From Flavobacteriaceae bacterium (GTDB lineage Bacteria; Bacteroidota; Bacteroidia; Flavobacteriales; Flavobacteriaceae), in NCBI GenBank assembly GCA_004762155.1, contig SIHP01000015.1, positions 1 to 64,000 of the forward strand: a DNA stretch of 64,000 nucleotides, given 5' to 3'. Position numbers and translations under genes: made by a program. Below, piece after piece: positions 24,686 through 33,600 of the stretch. The number at the start of each line of letters is the position of its first letter. Positions within the stretch are counted from its first letter, which is position 1. The notes under the pieces were generated by a model. The model saw nothing but the letters and a program-made list of their open reading frames with translations. It ran no database searches and was not told the DNA's origin.

Positions 24686-26089
24686 TTATTTTTTTGCTTC
24701 AATTAATTTTGAAACTAATACTTTTAATTCTTCTATTTCTTTATTTTGTTGCTCAAGCTTTTTTTCTTGTTGAATCGTATACAAAGTTAATTCTTCTACT
24801 TTTTGTAATAAATTTTTACTAATATCTCCTAACTCCACTCCGTTTTCTTCAACTTCTTTTGCAGATGGAATATTTTGTAAATGTCCATTTTCTTTAATCT
24901 GCTTTTCTACTTCTTTTAACGTTGGTAAATCATACTCGTTTGTAAAAACATAATCTGGCCATTGCCCTTCTACTTTTACCGTAACCTTTTCTGCTATAAT
25001 ACCTGTGCTTCCAGCTACGGCTAATTTATAATCATCAGTCTTCTTTGTTCCAATACCTATATTTCCGTTTTTTGCAATCATCATTGCATCAATATAATCA
25101 TTAGTTACATCATCATTATGAACTCGAAAAAAATAACCTCCTCCATAACTTTCTGCTACAGAATTATCAGCATAAATTCGATCATTGGACTCATGACCTA
25201 ATCTAATATTTGAATGAGCATAATCTTCATTATCAATAATAGCTCCTGTAGATTTTATATTTCCGTTTACTTCTAATTTTTCTGAAGGAGTAGTTGTTCC
25301 AATACCTACATCTCCTGCATTAGTTACAGAAAAACTTTTTCCGCCTCCTTTTGTTGCTGTTTGTAATACAAAAAAAGTACCATTAGAACCCTCATTCTCT
25401 ATAAACAAACCATTAACATTATCGTTATTTTGTAATGAATTAGAAGGTGATATTTTAACATTACCCACAACTTCTAATTTCTCTGAAGGAGTCGTTGTTC
25501 CAATACCAACATCTCCAGTATTCACTACTAATTTAGAAACATCATGATATTCTGCCATATTAGGAGTAAAATCTTCAATACTATCATATATTTCTGTGTT
25601 TATAACAGAATTAGAATGATAATAAGGTACAACCTTCATATTTTCAGATGAAGAATACGTCCATCCTTCAAATTGAAACCCTAAATGATGCCAAGCTGCT
25701 GAATAAGGAACATGAAGAGCTATATACTTTTTACTGTTGTAAGAAACAGTAATTAGGTACCAACTTGCATCAGAACTCAACCCTACAATTGAGCCTTTTA
25801 CACCTTCATAAGCTGACGAAGTATTGACATTTACAACATTGGTTCTGTCATAAGCCCCAGTTGATCCACGCATTGCTGTAATTGTACCAATAGCATAATT
25901 TTTTTCAATTCTAACTCCATTATAAATTTCATGTAAGAGTATTACGCTTTGTGTATAACTACCTAATCCATGGTTACCTATGTTAATAGCTTTATAATTA
26001 ACATCTGCAAGCTCTGTTACTTTTACTTGTCCGTAAGTGGTTAAAAATGGTAAAGCAATCATAGCAATTGCTAAAAAAATCTTTTTCAT
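24686..26089 (-). CDS. Secreted repeat protein (GIGTTTPSEKLEV type), copy 1
   Basis: 467-aa exported protein with a signal peptide (about 1-20, ending TYGQ). Residues 21-195 form a unique domain (NIGNHGLGSYTQSVILLHEI) of unknown type. After this come three repeats of the form VGIGTTTPSEKLEVxGN, familiar from surface proteins and tail-fibre-like proteins of Bacteroidota, and a C-terminal coiled coil (LLQKVEELTLYTIQQEKKLEQ). The 3' half of the gene is nearly identical at DNA level to the upstream paralogue at 26228-27901. No Por-type sorting domain is seen. Likely exported beyond the inner membrane and oligomeric through its coiled coil; function unknown. Confidence 0.85.
   Translation of the reverse strand: MKKIFLAIAMIALPFLTTYGQVKVTELADVNYKAINIGNHGLGSYTQSVILLHEIYNGVRIEKNYAIGTITAMRGSTGAYDRTNVVNVNTSSAYEGVKGSIVGLSSDASWYLITVSYNSKKYIALHVPYSAAWHHLGFQFEGWTYSSSENMKVVPYYHSNSVINTEIYDSIEDFTPNMAEYHDVSKLVVNTGDVGIGTTTPSEKLEVVGNVKISPSNSLQNNDNVNGLFIENEGSNGTFFVLQTATKGGGKSFSVTNAGDVGIGTTTPSEKLEVNGNIKSTGAIIDNEDYAHSNIRLGHESNDRIYADNSVAESYGGGYFFRVHNDDVTNDYIDAMMIAKNGNIGIGTKKTDDYKLAVAGSTGIIAEKVTVKVEGQWPDYVFTNEYDLPTLKEVEKQIKENGHLQNIPSAKEVEENGVELGDISKNLLQKVEELTLYTIQQEKKLEQQNKEIEELKVLVSKLIEAKK
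24731..25492. repeat. 762-bp duplicated block, copy A
   Basis: Matches 26297-27058 at a constant offset of 1566 bp with no gaps. I count three differences over 762 positions, and only one (A/T at 24873) over the 722 positions from 24771. It covers the shared C-terminal half of the two secreted proteins. Confidence 0.95.
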
Positions 26090-26116
26090 ATTATTCTATT
26101 TAAAATTTTAGAAATG

Positions 26117-26124
26117 CGAAAATA
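26117..26124 (-). promoter_or_regulatory. Altered -7 box upstream of copy 1
   Basis: On the minus strand this reads TATTTTCG. The 38 bp from the start codon to this point match copy 2 at an offset of 1812 bp, except that copy 2 has TATTTTTG. The T-to-C change hits the most conserved part of TAnnTTTG and may weaken this promoter. Confidence 0.45.
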
Positions 26125-26227
26125 ATGAATTCATAAACATTAATACTCTATTAATCAACAGAATTAAAAAAACTTAATATGTAATAAAGTTATTTTATAT
26201 ATTGAGTCTTTAGAAATGTTAAATTTA

Positions 26228-27901
26228 TTATTTCTGAGAGCGCTGTACTAGTTTATTAACAAGTACTTTTAATTCTTGAATTTCTTTGTTCTGACCTTCT
26301 ATTTCTTTATTTTGTTGTTCAAGCTTTTTTTCTTGCTGAATCGTATACAAAGTTAATTCTTCTACTTTTTGTAATAAATTTTTACTAATATCTCCTAACT
26401 CCACTCCGTTTTCTTCAACTTCTTTTGCTGATGGAATATTTTGTAAATGTCCATTTTCTTTAATCTGCTTTTCTACTTCTTTTAACGTTGGTAAATCATA
26501 CTCGTTTGTAAAAACATAATCTGGCCATTGCCCTTCTACTTTTACCGTAACCTTTTCTGCTATAATACCTGTGCTTCCAGCTACGGCTAATTTATAATCA
26601 TCAGTCTTCTTTGTTCCAATACCTATATTTCCGTTTTTTGCAATCATCATTGCATCAATATAATCATTAGTTACATCATCATTATGAACTCGAAAAAAAT
26701 AACCTCCTCCATAACTTTCTGCTACAGAATTATCAGCATAAATTCGATCATTGGACTCATGACCTAATCTAATATTTGAATGAGCATAATCTTCATTATC
26801 AATAATAGCTCCTGTAGATTTTATATTTCCGTTTACTTCTAATTTTTCTGAAGGAGTAGTTGTTCCAATACCTACATCTCCTGCATTAGTTACAGAAAAA
26901 CTTTTTCCGCCTCCTTTTGTTGCTGTTTGTAATACAAAAAAAGTACCATTAGAACCCTCATTCTCTATAAACAAACCATTAACATTATCGTTATTTTGTA
27001 ATGAATTAGAAGGTGATATTTTAACATTACCCACAACTTCTAATTTCTCTGAAGGAGTAGTTGTTCCGATACCTATGTCTCCTCCTTTTTTTAAATACAA
27101 ACCATTCTGTGCTGATTCATCATCATTATAAACCAAACGAAAATAATTTTCATCTTTACTAGAAGATTTAGTATTTGCTAAATTAAATCGGTGCAAATCA
27201 TCTGAAGATGTAGCATTAAAAACAATACCATTATCACCCCATGGAGTGCCTAGAACAATATCTAGGGGGCTTGCATTAATTCCCTTTGCTTTTATTGTAC
27301 CAGCTACTTCTAATTTTTCTGAAGGAGCTCGTGTACCAATTCCAAATTTCCCTTGGTGAAAATATATCTTTTCTGCAAAACCCTCATTAACAGTCTGTTT
27401 AAAGCTTAACGCTATAGGATCATCATACTCAATCATATTTAAATAAAGACTTCCTTCTTCATAAGATGTACTTAAAATACCCGAATCCTCAGATCCTGTA
27501 TATCCAACTTGAAAAGTTCCTATCACATTTAAATTAGCTTCTGGCGCTGTAGTTCCAACACCTAATCTACCAGATGAAGTGAAAGTAAATTGTGTATTAC
27601 CAGCTGGTGCTATATAAAAATTTTTAGAAGTATCAGACGTTGCTATAAATGCTCCATATTTCCCAATAAAACTTCCGTCAGAATCATAACCAAAAGAAGC
27701 ACTACCATTTCTAAATTTCAATTGATAAACACCACCACTATTAAGATCTGATTTGGTGATATGAACATCCCCATCGTTTACCTCTAATTTCTCAGACGGT
27801 GAAGTTGTTCCAATACCAACATTATCACCCGTATCAGTTACTTGAGCCTTAACATTAAAAACACTACCAATCATAGCAATCGCTAAAAAAACCTTTTTCA
27901 T
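26228..27901 (-). CDS. Secreted repeat protein (GIGTTTPSEKLEV type), copy 2
   Basis: 557-aa paralogue of the next gene downstream. It has a signal peptide (about 1-19, ending VKAQ), then six GIGTxxPSEKLEVxG-type repeats separated by variable beta-rich segments (for example FRNGSASFGYDSDGSFIG and FNATSSDDLHRFNL). The C-terminal coiled coil has an extra GQNKEIQ heptad compared with copy 1. The first half differs from copy 1, while the second half is almost identical in DNA, so the two are modular variants on a common stalk. It is separated from copy 1 by 138 bp and has its own promoter box. Confidence 0.85.
   Translation of the reverse strand: MKKVFLAIAMIGSVFNVKAQVTDTGDNVGIGTTSPSEKLEVNDGDVHITKSDLNSGGVYQLKFRNGSASFGYDSDGSFIGKYGAFIATSDTSKNFYIAPAGNTQFTFTSSGRLGVGTTAPEANLNVIGTFQVGYTGSEDSGILSTSYEEGSLYLNMIEYDDPIALSFKQTVNEGFAEKIYFHQGKFGIGTRAPSEKLEVAGTIKAKGINASPLDIVLGTPWGDNGIVFNATSSDDLHRFNLANTKSSSKDENYFRLVYNDDESAQNGLYLKKGGDIGIGTTTPSEKLEVVGNVKISPSNSLQNNDNVNGLFIENEGSNGTFFVLQTATKGGGKSFSVTNAGDVGIGTTTPSEKLEVNGNIKSTGAIIDNEDYAHSNIRLGHESNDRIYADNSVAESYGGGYFFRVHNDDVTNDYIDAMMIAKNGNIGIGTKKTDDYKLAVAGSTGIIAEKVTVKVEGQWPDYVFTNEYDLPTLKEVEKQIKENGHLQNIPSAKEVEENGVELGDISKNLLQKVEELTLYTIQQEKKLEQQNKEIEGQNKEIQELKVLVNKLVQRSQK
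26297..27058. repeat. 762-bp duplicated block, copy B
   Basis: Partner of 24731-25492. The identity stops sharply at 27058, inside a GIGTTTPSEKLEV repeat codon run, which is a plausible recombination point because the same short repeat recurs within each gene. Confidence 0.95.
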
Positions 27902-27928
27902 ATTATTCTATTTAAAATTTTAGAAATG

Positions 27929-27936
27929 CAAAAATA
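27929..27936 (-). promoter_or_regulatory. -7 box of secreted repeat protein copy 2
   Basis: Minus strand reads TATTTTTG, a match to TAnnTTTG, 27 nt upstream of the ATG. Confidence 0.5.
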
Positions 27937-28061
27937 CACTTTTAAACAATAACACAAAGAACATTAATCAATTTAACATCAATAAATTATAGCTTTTATT
28001 CTTTATTTTTTTCAAATAAAAAACACTCTTTAACATTACTAATTACCTAGCCCTAACCAGT

Positions 28062-28169
28062 GCGTCAACCTGAACTTACATGTGCTGAATTTAGTTCTAT
28101 GTTTCAGATTCTCATCACAATCAAAAATTAGTAATTAGGATGAGATTCTGAAATAAATTCAGAATGACG
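28062..28169. repeat. REP-like palindromic element
   Basis: TTTCAGATTCTCATC (28102-28116) and GATGAGATTCTGAAA (28139-28153) pair with one mismatch; outside them CTGAATTTA (28085-28093) pairs with TAAATTCAG (28154-28162). The ends read GCGTCA on the left and AATGACG on the right. The GATTCTGAA...TTCAGAATGACG ending is, as I recall, a form widespread as an intergenic palindromic repeat in flavobacteria. No reading frame is present. Confidence 0.6.
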
Positions 28170-28216
28170 AAATTTTATACTTCTGCATGTAAAACGGATA
28201 GTCATATTCAATAAAC

Positions 28217-28807
28217 CTATTCCTTTTCACTCATTTTCTTTACATAATCAGTAATAATAACAATTTGAGTTGGTCCTACCTTACCTTCAATATATTTGGC
28301 ATTTTCATGATCTAAAGAAATTCTTCTTACTGCAGTTCCTTGTTTTGCAACCATACTAGATCCTTTTACTTTTAAATCTTTTATTAAAACTACAGAGTCT
28401 CCTGCCTGTAAAACAGTTCCGTTTGCATCTCTATGAATAATTTTTTCACTCTCCTCTAAATGATCTCCACTTTCTTTTGCAAATCGTAAATCGTCATCTT
28501 CTAAATACATCATGTCTAATAAGTCTTTTGGCCAACCTTCATTTCTTAAACGCGATAACATTCTCCAAGCAACAACTTTCACTGGACTGAACTCACTCCA
28601 CATACTATCATTTAAACAACGCCAATGATTTGCATCTGTAATTTCTGGATCTTCAATTTGAGCTATACAAGTAGCACAAGCTAATAAAGTCCCATCTACC
28701 CCACCTGTAGAAACTGGCTTAACTTCATAAGCGCTTAAATTATCTTTTGCTGTACATAATTCACACTGGTTTCCACTCCTATTTTGCAACTCTTCTAATA
28801 AACTCAT
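28217..28807 (-). CDS. PhnA-domain protein
   Basis: 196-aa cytoplasmic protein. The N-terminus carries a zinc-ribbon-like region with CELC and CATC pairs (about 15-42). The C-terminal portion, GDSVVLIKDLKVKGSSMVAKQGT, is the PhnA domain (a small SH3-like barrel). Despite its name this family is not established as acting in phosphonate use, and no phn genes lie nearby. It is encoded alone; function uncertain. Confidence 0.88.
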   Translation of the reverse strand: MSLLEELQNRSGNQCELCTAKDNLSAYEVKPVSTGGVDGTLLACATCIAQIEDPEITDANHWRCLNDSMWSEFSPVKVVAWRMLSRLRNEGWPKDLLDMMYLEDDDLRFAKESGDHLEESEKIIHRDANGTVLQAGDSVVLIKDLKVKGSSMVAKQGTAVRRISLDHENAKYIEGKVGPTQIVIITDYVKKMSEKE

Positions 28808-28871
28808 TAATTATATTTTTTGAATAACAAAAGTACATTTTTATATATACTTGTTTCTTTTAAACCTACTT

Positions 28872-28916
28872 AAAAACAACAATACCTCACAGGTTTAAAA
28901 CATATGAGGCATTGTT
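28872..28916 (-). terminator. Terminator of the rpsP-rimM operon
   Basis: AACAATACCTCA (28878-28889) pairs with TGAGGCATTGTT (28905-28916) with one G-U type mismatch. On the minus strand the hairpin is followed by GTTTTTAAG. Confidence 0.7.
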
Positions 28917-28938
28917 ATTTATATTAATCTTACAGGAA

Positions 28939-29472
28939 TTACTCCTCCAAGTACAAATCAATTAATCCTTGAGGTGTTTTCACCTCAACAATTTTATTTT
29001 CTCTATCTATTTTTTTGATAAAATCATCAATCATCGGAACAAAAATATCTGTTCCGTCTCTATTTACTTCAAATAATGGTTGCGCTGCTTTATCATTAAT
29101 ATGCTCAATAATACCAACTTCTCCAAAATTTTCATCAACCATAGTAAATCCAATTACTTCGTGATAATAAAATTTATCTCCTGATAACTTTGGTAATAAA
29201 TCTATAGGTAAGTAAATTTCTGATTTTAAAATAGCATCTGCATCTTGCTCATTTGAAACATCTTCAAATTTTACACGTAAAAAAGTATCCTTGCTTAGAG
29301 AAGATTTTTCAATAAAAAAAGGAACCAGATTATTGCCTAAATCGACAAAAACTGATTCCAAATTTCTATATAACTCCGGTTCATCGGTATCTAATTTGAT
29401 AACCACTTCCCCTTTAAAGCTATGCTTTTTTACGATTTTGCCAAGATAAAAACAATCTTTCTTTTGCAACAT
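28939..29472 (-). CDS. rimM: Ribosome maturation factor RimM
   Basis: 177-aa factor that binds S19 and assists maturation of the 30S head. The N-terminal barrel begins FYLGKIVKKHSFKGEVVIKLDTD, and the C-terminal PRC-barrel contains YHEVIGFTMVDENFGEVG and ends VEVKTPQGLIDLYLEE, both typical. It starts 14 nt after rpsP, the conserved gene pair. In this window trmD does not follow; a terminator does. Confidence 0.96.
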   Translation of the reverse strand: MLQKKDCFYLGKIVKKHSFKGEVVIKLDTDEPELYRNLESVFVDLGNNLVPFFIEKSSLSKDTFLRVKFEDVSNEQDADAILKSEIYLPIDLLPKLSGDKFYYHEVIGFTMVDENFGEVGIIEHINDKAAQPLFEVNRDGTDIFVPMIDDFIKKIDRENKIVEVKTPQGLIDLYLEE

Positions 29473-29486
29473 CGTCTAACGAATTT

Positions 29487-29993
29487 TTATTCTTCGCTAT
29501 CTCCAGCAGGTGCAGCAGCTTCTTCAGTATCTTCTACAACTGGTGCAGGAGTATTTGCAGCTATACGTGCTTCGTTTACAGCTTTTTCCGCTTCTAAAGC
29601 TTTTGCTTTCGCATCTGCTTCTTCTTTTGCTAAACCTTCAGTTTTACCAGCTATCTTACCAGTTTTTTCTTCTAACCAAGCAGCAAATTTTGCTTCTGCT
29701 TGCTCTTCAGTTAAAGCTCCTTTTCTTACTCCACCAACTAAATGGTTTTTCAATAAAGCTCCTTTGTAAGATAATAAGTTTTTAGCAGTATCTGTAGGCT
29801 GTGCTCCATTTTGTAACCACTTTACAGCTCCATCAACATCTAAATCAATGATTGCAGGATTTACATTTGGATTGTAAGTTCCTAATTTTTCTAAATAACG
29901 ACCATCTCTTTTAGAGCGAGAATCTGCAGCTACTATCCAATAAAAAGGTTTGTTTTTCTTACCGTGTCTTTGTAATCTAATTTTTACAGGCAT
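29487..29993 (-). CDS. rpsP: 30S ribosomal protein S16 with C-terminal extension
   Basis: The first 80 residues are a standard S16 (MPVKIRLQRHGKKNKPFYWIV, RDGRYLEKLGTYNP). The protein then continues to 168 aa, about twice the E. coli length, with an Ala/Glu/Lys-rich tail (AEEQAEAKFAAWLEEK region, then AEKAVNEARIAAN and an acidic end). Extended S16 tails are usual in Bacteroidota; their role on the ribosome is unclear. The tail composition creates long open frames on the opposite strand that are not genes. Confidence 0.97.
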   Translation of the reverse strand: MPVKIRLQRHGKKNKPFYWIVAADSRSKRDGRYLEKLGTYNPNVNPAIIDLDVDGAVKWLQNGAQPTDTAKNLLSYKGALLKNHLVGGVRKGALTEEQAEAKFAAWLEEKTGKIAGKTEGLAKEEADAKAKALEAEKAVNEARIAANTPAPVVEDTEEAAAPAGDSEE

Positions 29994-30040
29994 AATTGTT
30001 AAATTTTAAGGTTCGCGACCTTGATTATTAATTAAGGGTG

Positions 30041-30070
30041 CAAATGTATTAAATATTTTCTAGTTAACAA
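30041..30070 (-). promoter_or_regulatory. Promoter of rpsP-rimM
   Basis: On the minus strand TTG (30070-30068), a 19-nt spacer and TACATTTG (30048-30041) match the consensus, 47 nt upstream of the rpsP ATG. Confidence 0.7.
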
Positions 30071-30093
30071 CACCAAAAGAAAGATATATAAAT

Positions 30094-30121
30094 AAAAAAA
30101 GCGCCTGAGAAACAAGCGCTT
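30094..30121 (-). terminator. Terminator of the cold-shock gene
   Basis: On the minus strand AAGCGC and GCGCTT pair across an 11-nt loop, followed by seven T. Confidence 0.85.
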
Positions 30122-30145
30122 AAAGAAAAATAAATGATGTACTTA

Positions 30146-30337
30146 TTAAATAACTTTAACGTCTACAGCGTTTAATCCTTTTTTTCCTTCCTTTAATTCA
30201 AACTCTACAGTATCACCTTCTCTAATCTCATCGATTAATCCTGATACGTGTACAAAATACTCTGTGCTTGAATTTGCTTCTGTAATAAATCCAAAACCTT
30301 TAGATTCATTGAAGAACTTTACCGTTCCTTGTTTCAT
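30146..30337 (-). CDS. Cold-shock domain protein
   Basis: 63-aa single cold-shock domain (OB fold) that binds single-stranded RNA and DNA. Both RNP motifs are present: KGFGFIT (RNP1) and YFVHVS (RNP2). It is monocistronic with its own terminator and is divergent from dnaE. A near-consensus box (TATATTTA on the minus strand, about 30369-30376) lies some 30 nt upstream of the ATG. Confidence 0.96.
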   Translation of the reverse strand: MKQGTVKFFNESKGFGFITEANSSTEYFVHVSGLIDEIREGDTVEFELKEGKKGLNAVDVKVI

Positions 30338-30616
30338 TGTTAAAATATTATAAATTAGTTTAGTATGTAAATATAAAATTTAATTTTAATTTTAATTGTT
30401 TTTTTAATTATTTTTTTACCTCTAAAAAAAACACTTAAAACACTGAAAAAAAGAATACTTAGAATAAAAAAAGATTAAATCAATAAAAAAAACAAGCTTT
30501 AAGAAAACATAAATAAATTGTTAAATAACAATGATAATTTATACGTAAAAAAACACAAAATCTTTGTACTTTTACATGCTGTTTTTATACTTAAAACTCA
30601 ACTAAAAAAATTATTC

Positions 30617-33600
30617 ATGTACTTAATTTTTGATACTGAAACTACTGGTTTACCTAAAAGTTGGAATGCTCCAATTACTGACACTGATAATTGGCCTAGG
30701 TGTATTCAAATAGCTTGGCAATTACATGATGAATTAGGAAACCTTGTATCTCATAATGACTTTTTAGTAAAACCTGATGGATTTAACATTCCGTATGATG
30801 CGGAACGTATTCATGGTATTTCAACAGATCTAGCTATTGAACAAGGAATTGAACTGGATGAAGGTTTGGCTTTATTTAATGAAGCTTTACAAAAAACTAA
30901 GTTTGTTGTTGGACAAAATGTTGCCTTTGATTTAAATATTATGGGTTGTGAATTTCATCGTTTAGGCGTTGAAAATAATTTAGCTAAATTACCTGTTTTA
31001 GATACCTGTACAGAACACACTGCTTCTCTTTGTCAAATACCTGGTGGTCGTGGTGGTAAATTTAAATTACCAACATTAACAGAATTACATCAACATTTAT
31101 TCGGGTCTGGTTTTGGCGAAGCGCATAATGCAACTGCCGATGTTGAGGCAACTACACGATGTTTTTTAGAGCTAATTCGTTTACGTCAATTTTCAATAGA
31201 AAAATTAGAAGTCGAAGATGATTTCTTCAATCGTTTTTCTGAAGTAAACCCTAGTACAATTCAAGTAATAGGTTTAAAACATTTAAATCTTAAGCGTGAG
31301 AGTGAAAGAATAAGAGATCGTAAAGAAACAAAGTCTGATGCCATTTCTTCTCAAAACACTGAAGAAACCTTAGCTGCCCTAGAAGATGTACAATTTGCGC
31401 ATTTACACAATCACTCTCAATATTCCATATTACAGTCTACTATAGACATTAACTCTTTAGTAAATGCGGCGGTAAAAGATAACATGTCTGCCGTAGCTTT
31501 AACAGATACAGGAAATATGATGGCGGCTTTTCATTTTACGAGGGCTGTTGACAATCATAATAAATCTGCAGAAAACAAACTAAAGCCTATTGTTGGTTGC
31601 GAGTTTTTTGTTTGTGAAAACCATACTGATAAAACAAAAAAAGATAATGGATATCAAATTGTTTTATTAGCAAAAAATAAAAACGGATATCATAATTTAG
31701 CTAAAATGTCCTCTATCGCTTTTGTCGATGGTTTTTATTATGTTCCAAGAATTGATAAGGAAATTATCAAACAATACAAAGAAGACATTATTGTTTTAAC
31801 TGGTAATTTATATGGAGAAGTACCAAGTAAAATATTAAACATTGGAGAAAAGCAAGCTGAAGAAGCTTTAATCTGGTGGAAAGAAGAATTTGGTGATGAC
31901 CTGTATATAGAAATGATGCGTCATAACCAAGAAGATGAAAAAGTGGTTAATAAAACTCTTTTAGAATTTTCTAAAAAACATGATGTAAAAATAGTTGCCA
32001 CAAATAACACTTTTTATCTAGGGCAAGAAGATGCAAACGCACATGACATTTTATTATGTGTAAAAGATGGAGAAAAACAAGCTACTCCAATTGGTCGTGG
32101 TCGTGGATACAGATATGGACTTCCTAATGACCAATATTATTTTAAGTCTACGGAAGAAATGAAGACTATTTTTATTGATCTTCCAGAAGCAATTACAAAC
32201 CTTCAAGAAATTGTAGATAAAATTGAAGCATTTACATTAGCCCGCGATGTATTATTACCTGCTTTTGATATTGGTGAAGAATTTCAAGATGCACAAGATG
32301 AAATTGATGGTGGAAAACGTGGAGAAAATAATTTCTTAAGACATATTACGTATGAAGGTGCTAAAAAAAGATATGGAGAGCTCACCGAAAGCATTATTGA
32401 ACGTTTAGATTTCGAATTAGAAGTTATTGAAAAAACTGGATATCCTGGGTATTTCTTAATTGTTGAAGATTTTATTAGGGAAGCTCGAAAAATGGATGTT
32501 TCCGTAGGACCTGGTCGTGGTTCTGCTGCTGGTTCTGTAGTTGCGTACTGTTTATGGATTACAAACATAGATCCTATTAAATACGACTTACTTTTTGAGC
32601 GTTTCTTAAATCCTGAGCGTGTATCCATGCCCGATATTGATATTGATTTTGATGATGAAGGTCGTGGTCGTGTAATGGATTATGTAATTGAGAAATACGG
32701 AGCCAACCAAGTTGCCCAAATTATTACCTATGGAACAATGGCGGCAAAATCTTCTATTAGAGATACTGCTCGTGTTTTAGACTTACCTTTATTTGAAGCT
32801 GATAGAGTAGCTAAGTTAATTCCTGGAATGAAGCTGAAGAAAATATTTTCTTTAGATGACAAAGCCTTAAAGGAAAAACTTCGTTCAGAAGAAATTGAAT
32901 TGGTAAATGAATTAAAACGTTTATCAAATGGTTCTGATTTAATGGCAGAAACCATTAACAAAGCCCGAATATTAGAAGGTTCTGTTCGTAATACTGGTAT
33001 TCATGCGTGTGGAGTTATTATTACTCCTGATGATATTACCAAATTTGTCCCTGTTTCTTTAGCTAAGGATTCCGACATGTACGTTACACAATTTGATAAC
33101 TCGGTAGTAGAAGATGCAGGGTTATTAAAAATGGATTTCTTGGGATTAAAAACATTAACCCTTATAAAGGATACCGTTAAAATTGTAAAAGCAAGACATA
33201 ATGTAGATATTGATCCTGAAGAGATTCCTTTAGATGATGTAAAAACATACGAACTTTTCCAGCGAGGAGAAACCGTTGGAATCTTCCAATATGAATCTGC
33301 TGGGATGCAAAAATACATGCGCGAATTAAAACCGACTGTTTTTGCGGATTTAATTGCCATGAATGCCTTGTATCGTCCTGGCCCTTTAGAATATATTCCA
33401 TCTTTTATTCGAAGAAAACAAGGAGAGGAACCTATTGAGTATGATCTTCCTGCCATGGAAGAATACCTTGCTGAAACCTACGGAATTACCGTTTACCAAG
33501 AGCAAGTGATGCTTTTATCACAAAAACTAGCAGATTTTACCAAAGGTGAAGCCGATGTACTTCGTAAAGCCATGGGTAAAAAGCAAATTGCTGTTCTAGA

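Larger units (their letters stand above)
27902..28216. other. Intergenic region with promoter of copy 2 and a palindromic repeat
   Basis: 315 bp without a gene. It contains the minus-strand -7 box TATTTTTG of copy 2 (27929-27936), an AT-rich stretch, and a REP-like palindromic element (28062-28169), listed separately. Confidence 0.7.

Noticed and set aside
24686..27901. Insertion sequence as the cause of the 762-bp duplication
   Set aside because: The repeated block lies inside coding sequence in direct orientation, with no transposase and no terminal inverted repeats.
29422..29785. Two long plus-strand frames opposite rpsP
   Set aside because: They are antisense shadows of the Ala/Glu-rich S16 tail; their Leu/Gln- and Ala/Ser-rich translations match no protein.
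33001..33456. 151-codon minus-strand frame inside dnaE
   Set aside because: It lies entirely within the conserved polymerase core and shows no sign of coding on its own.
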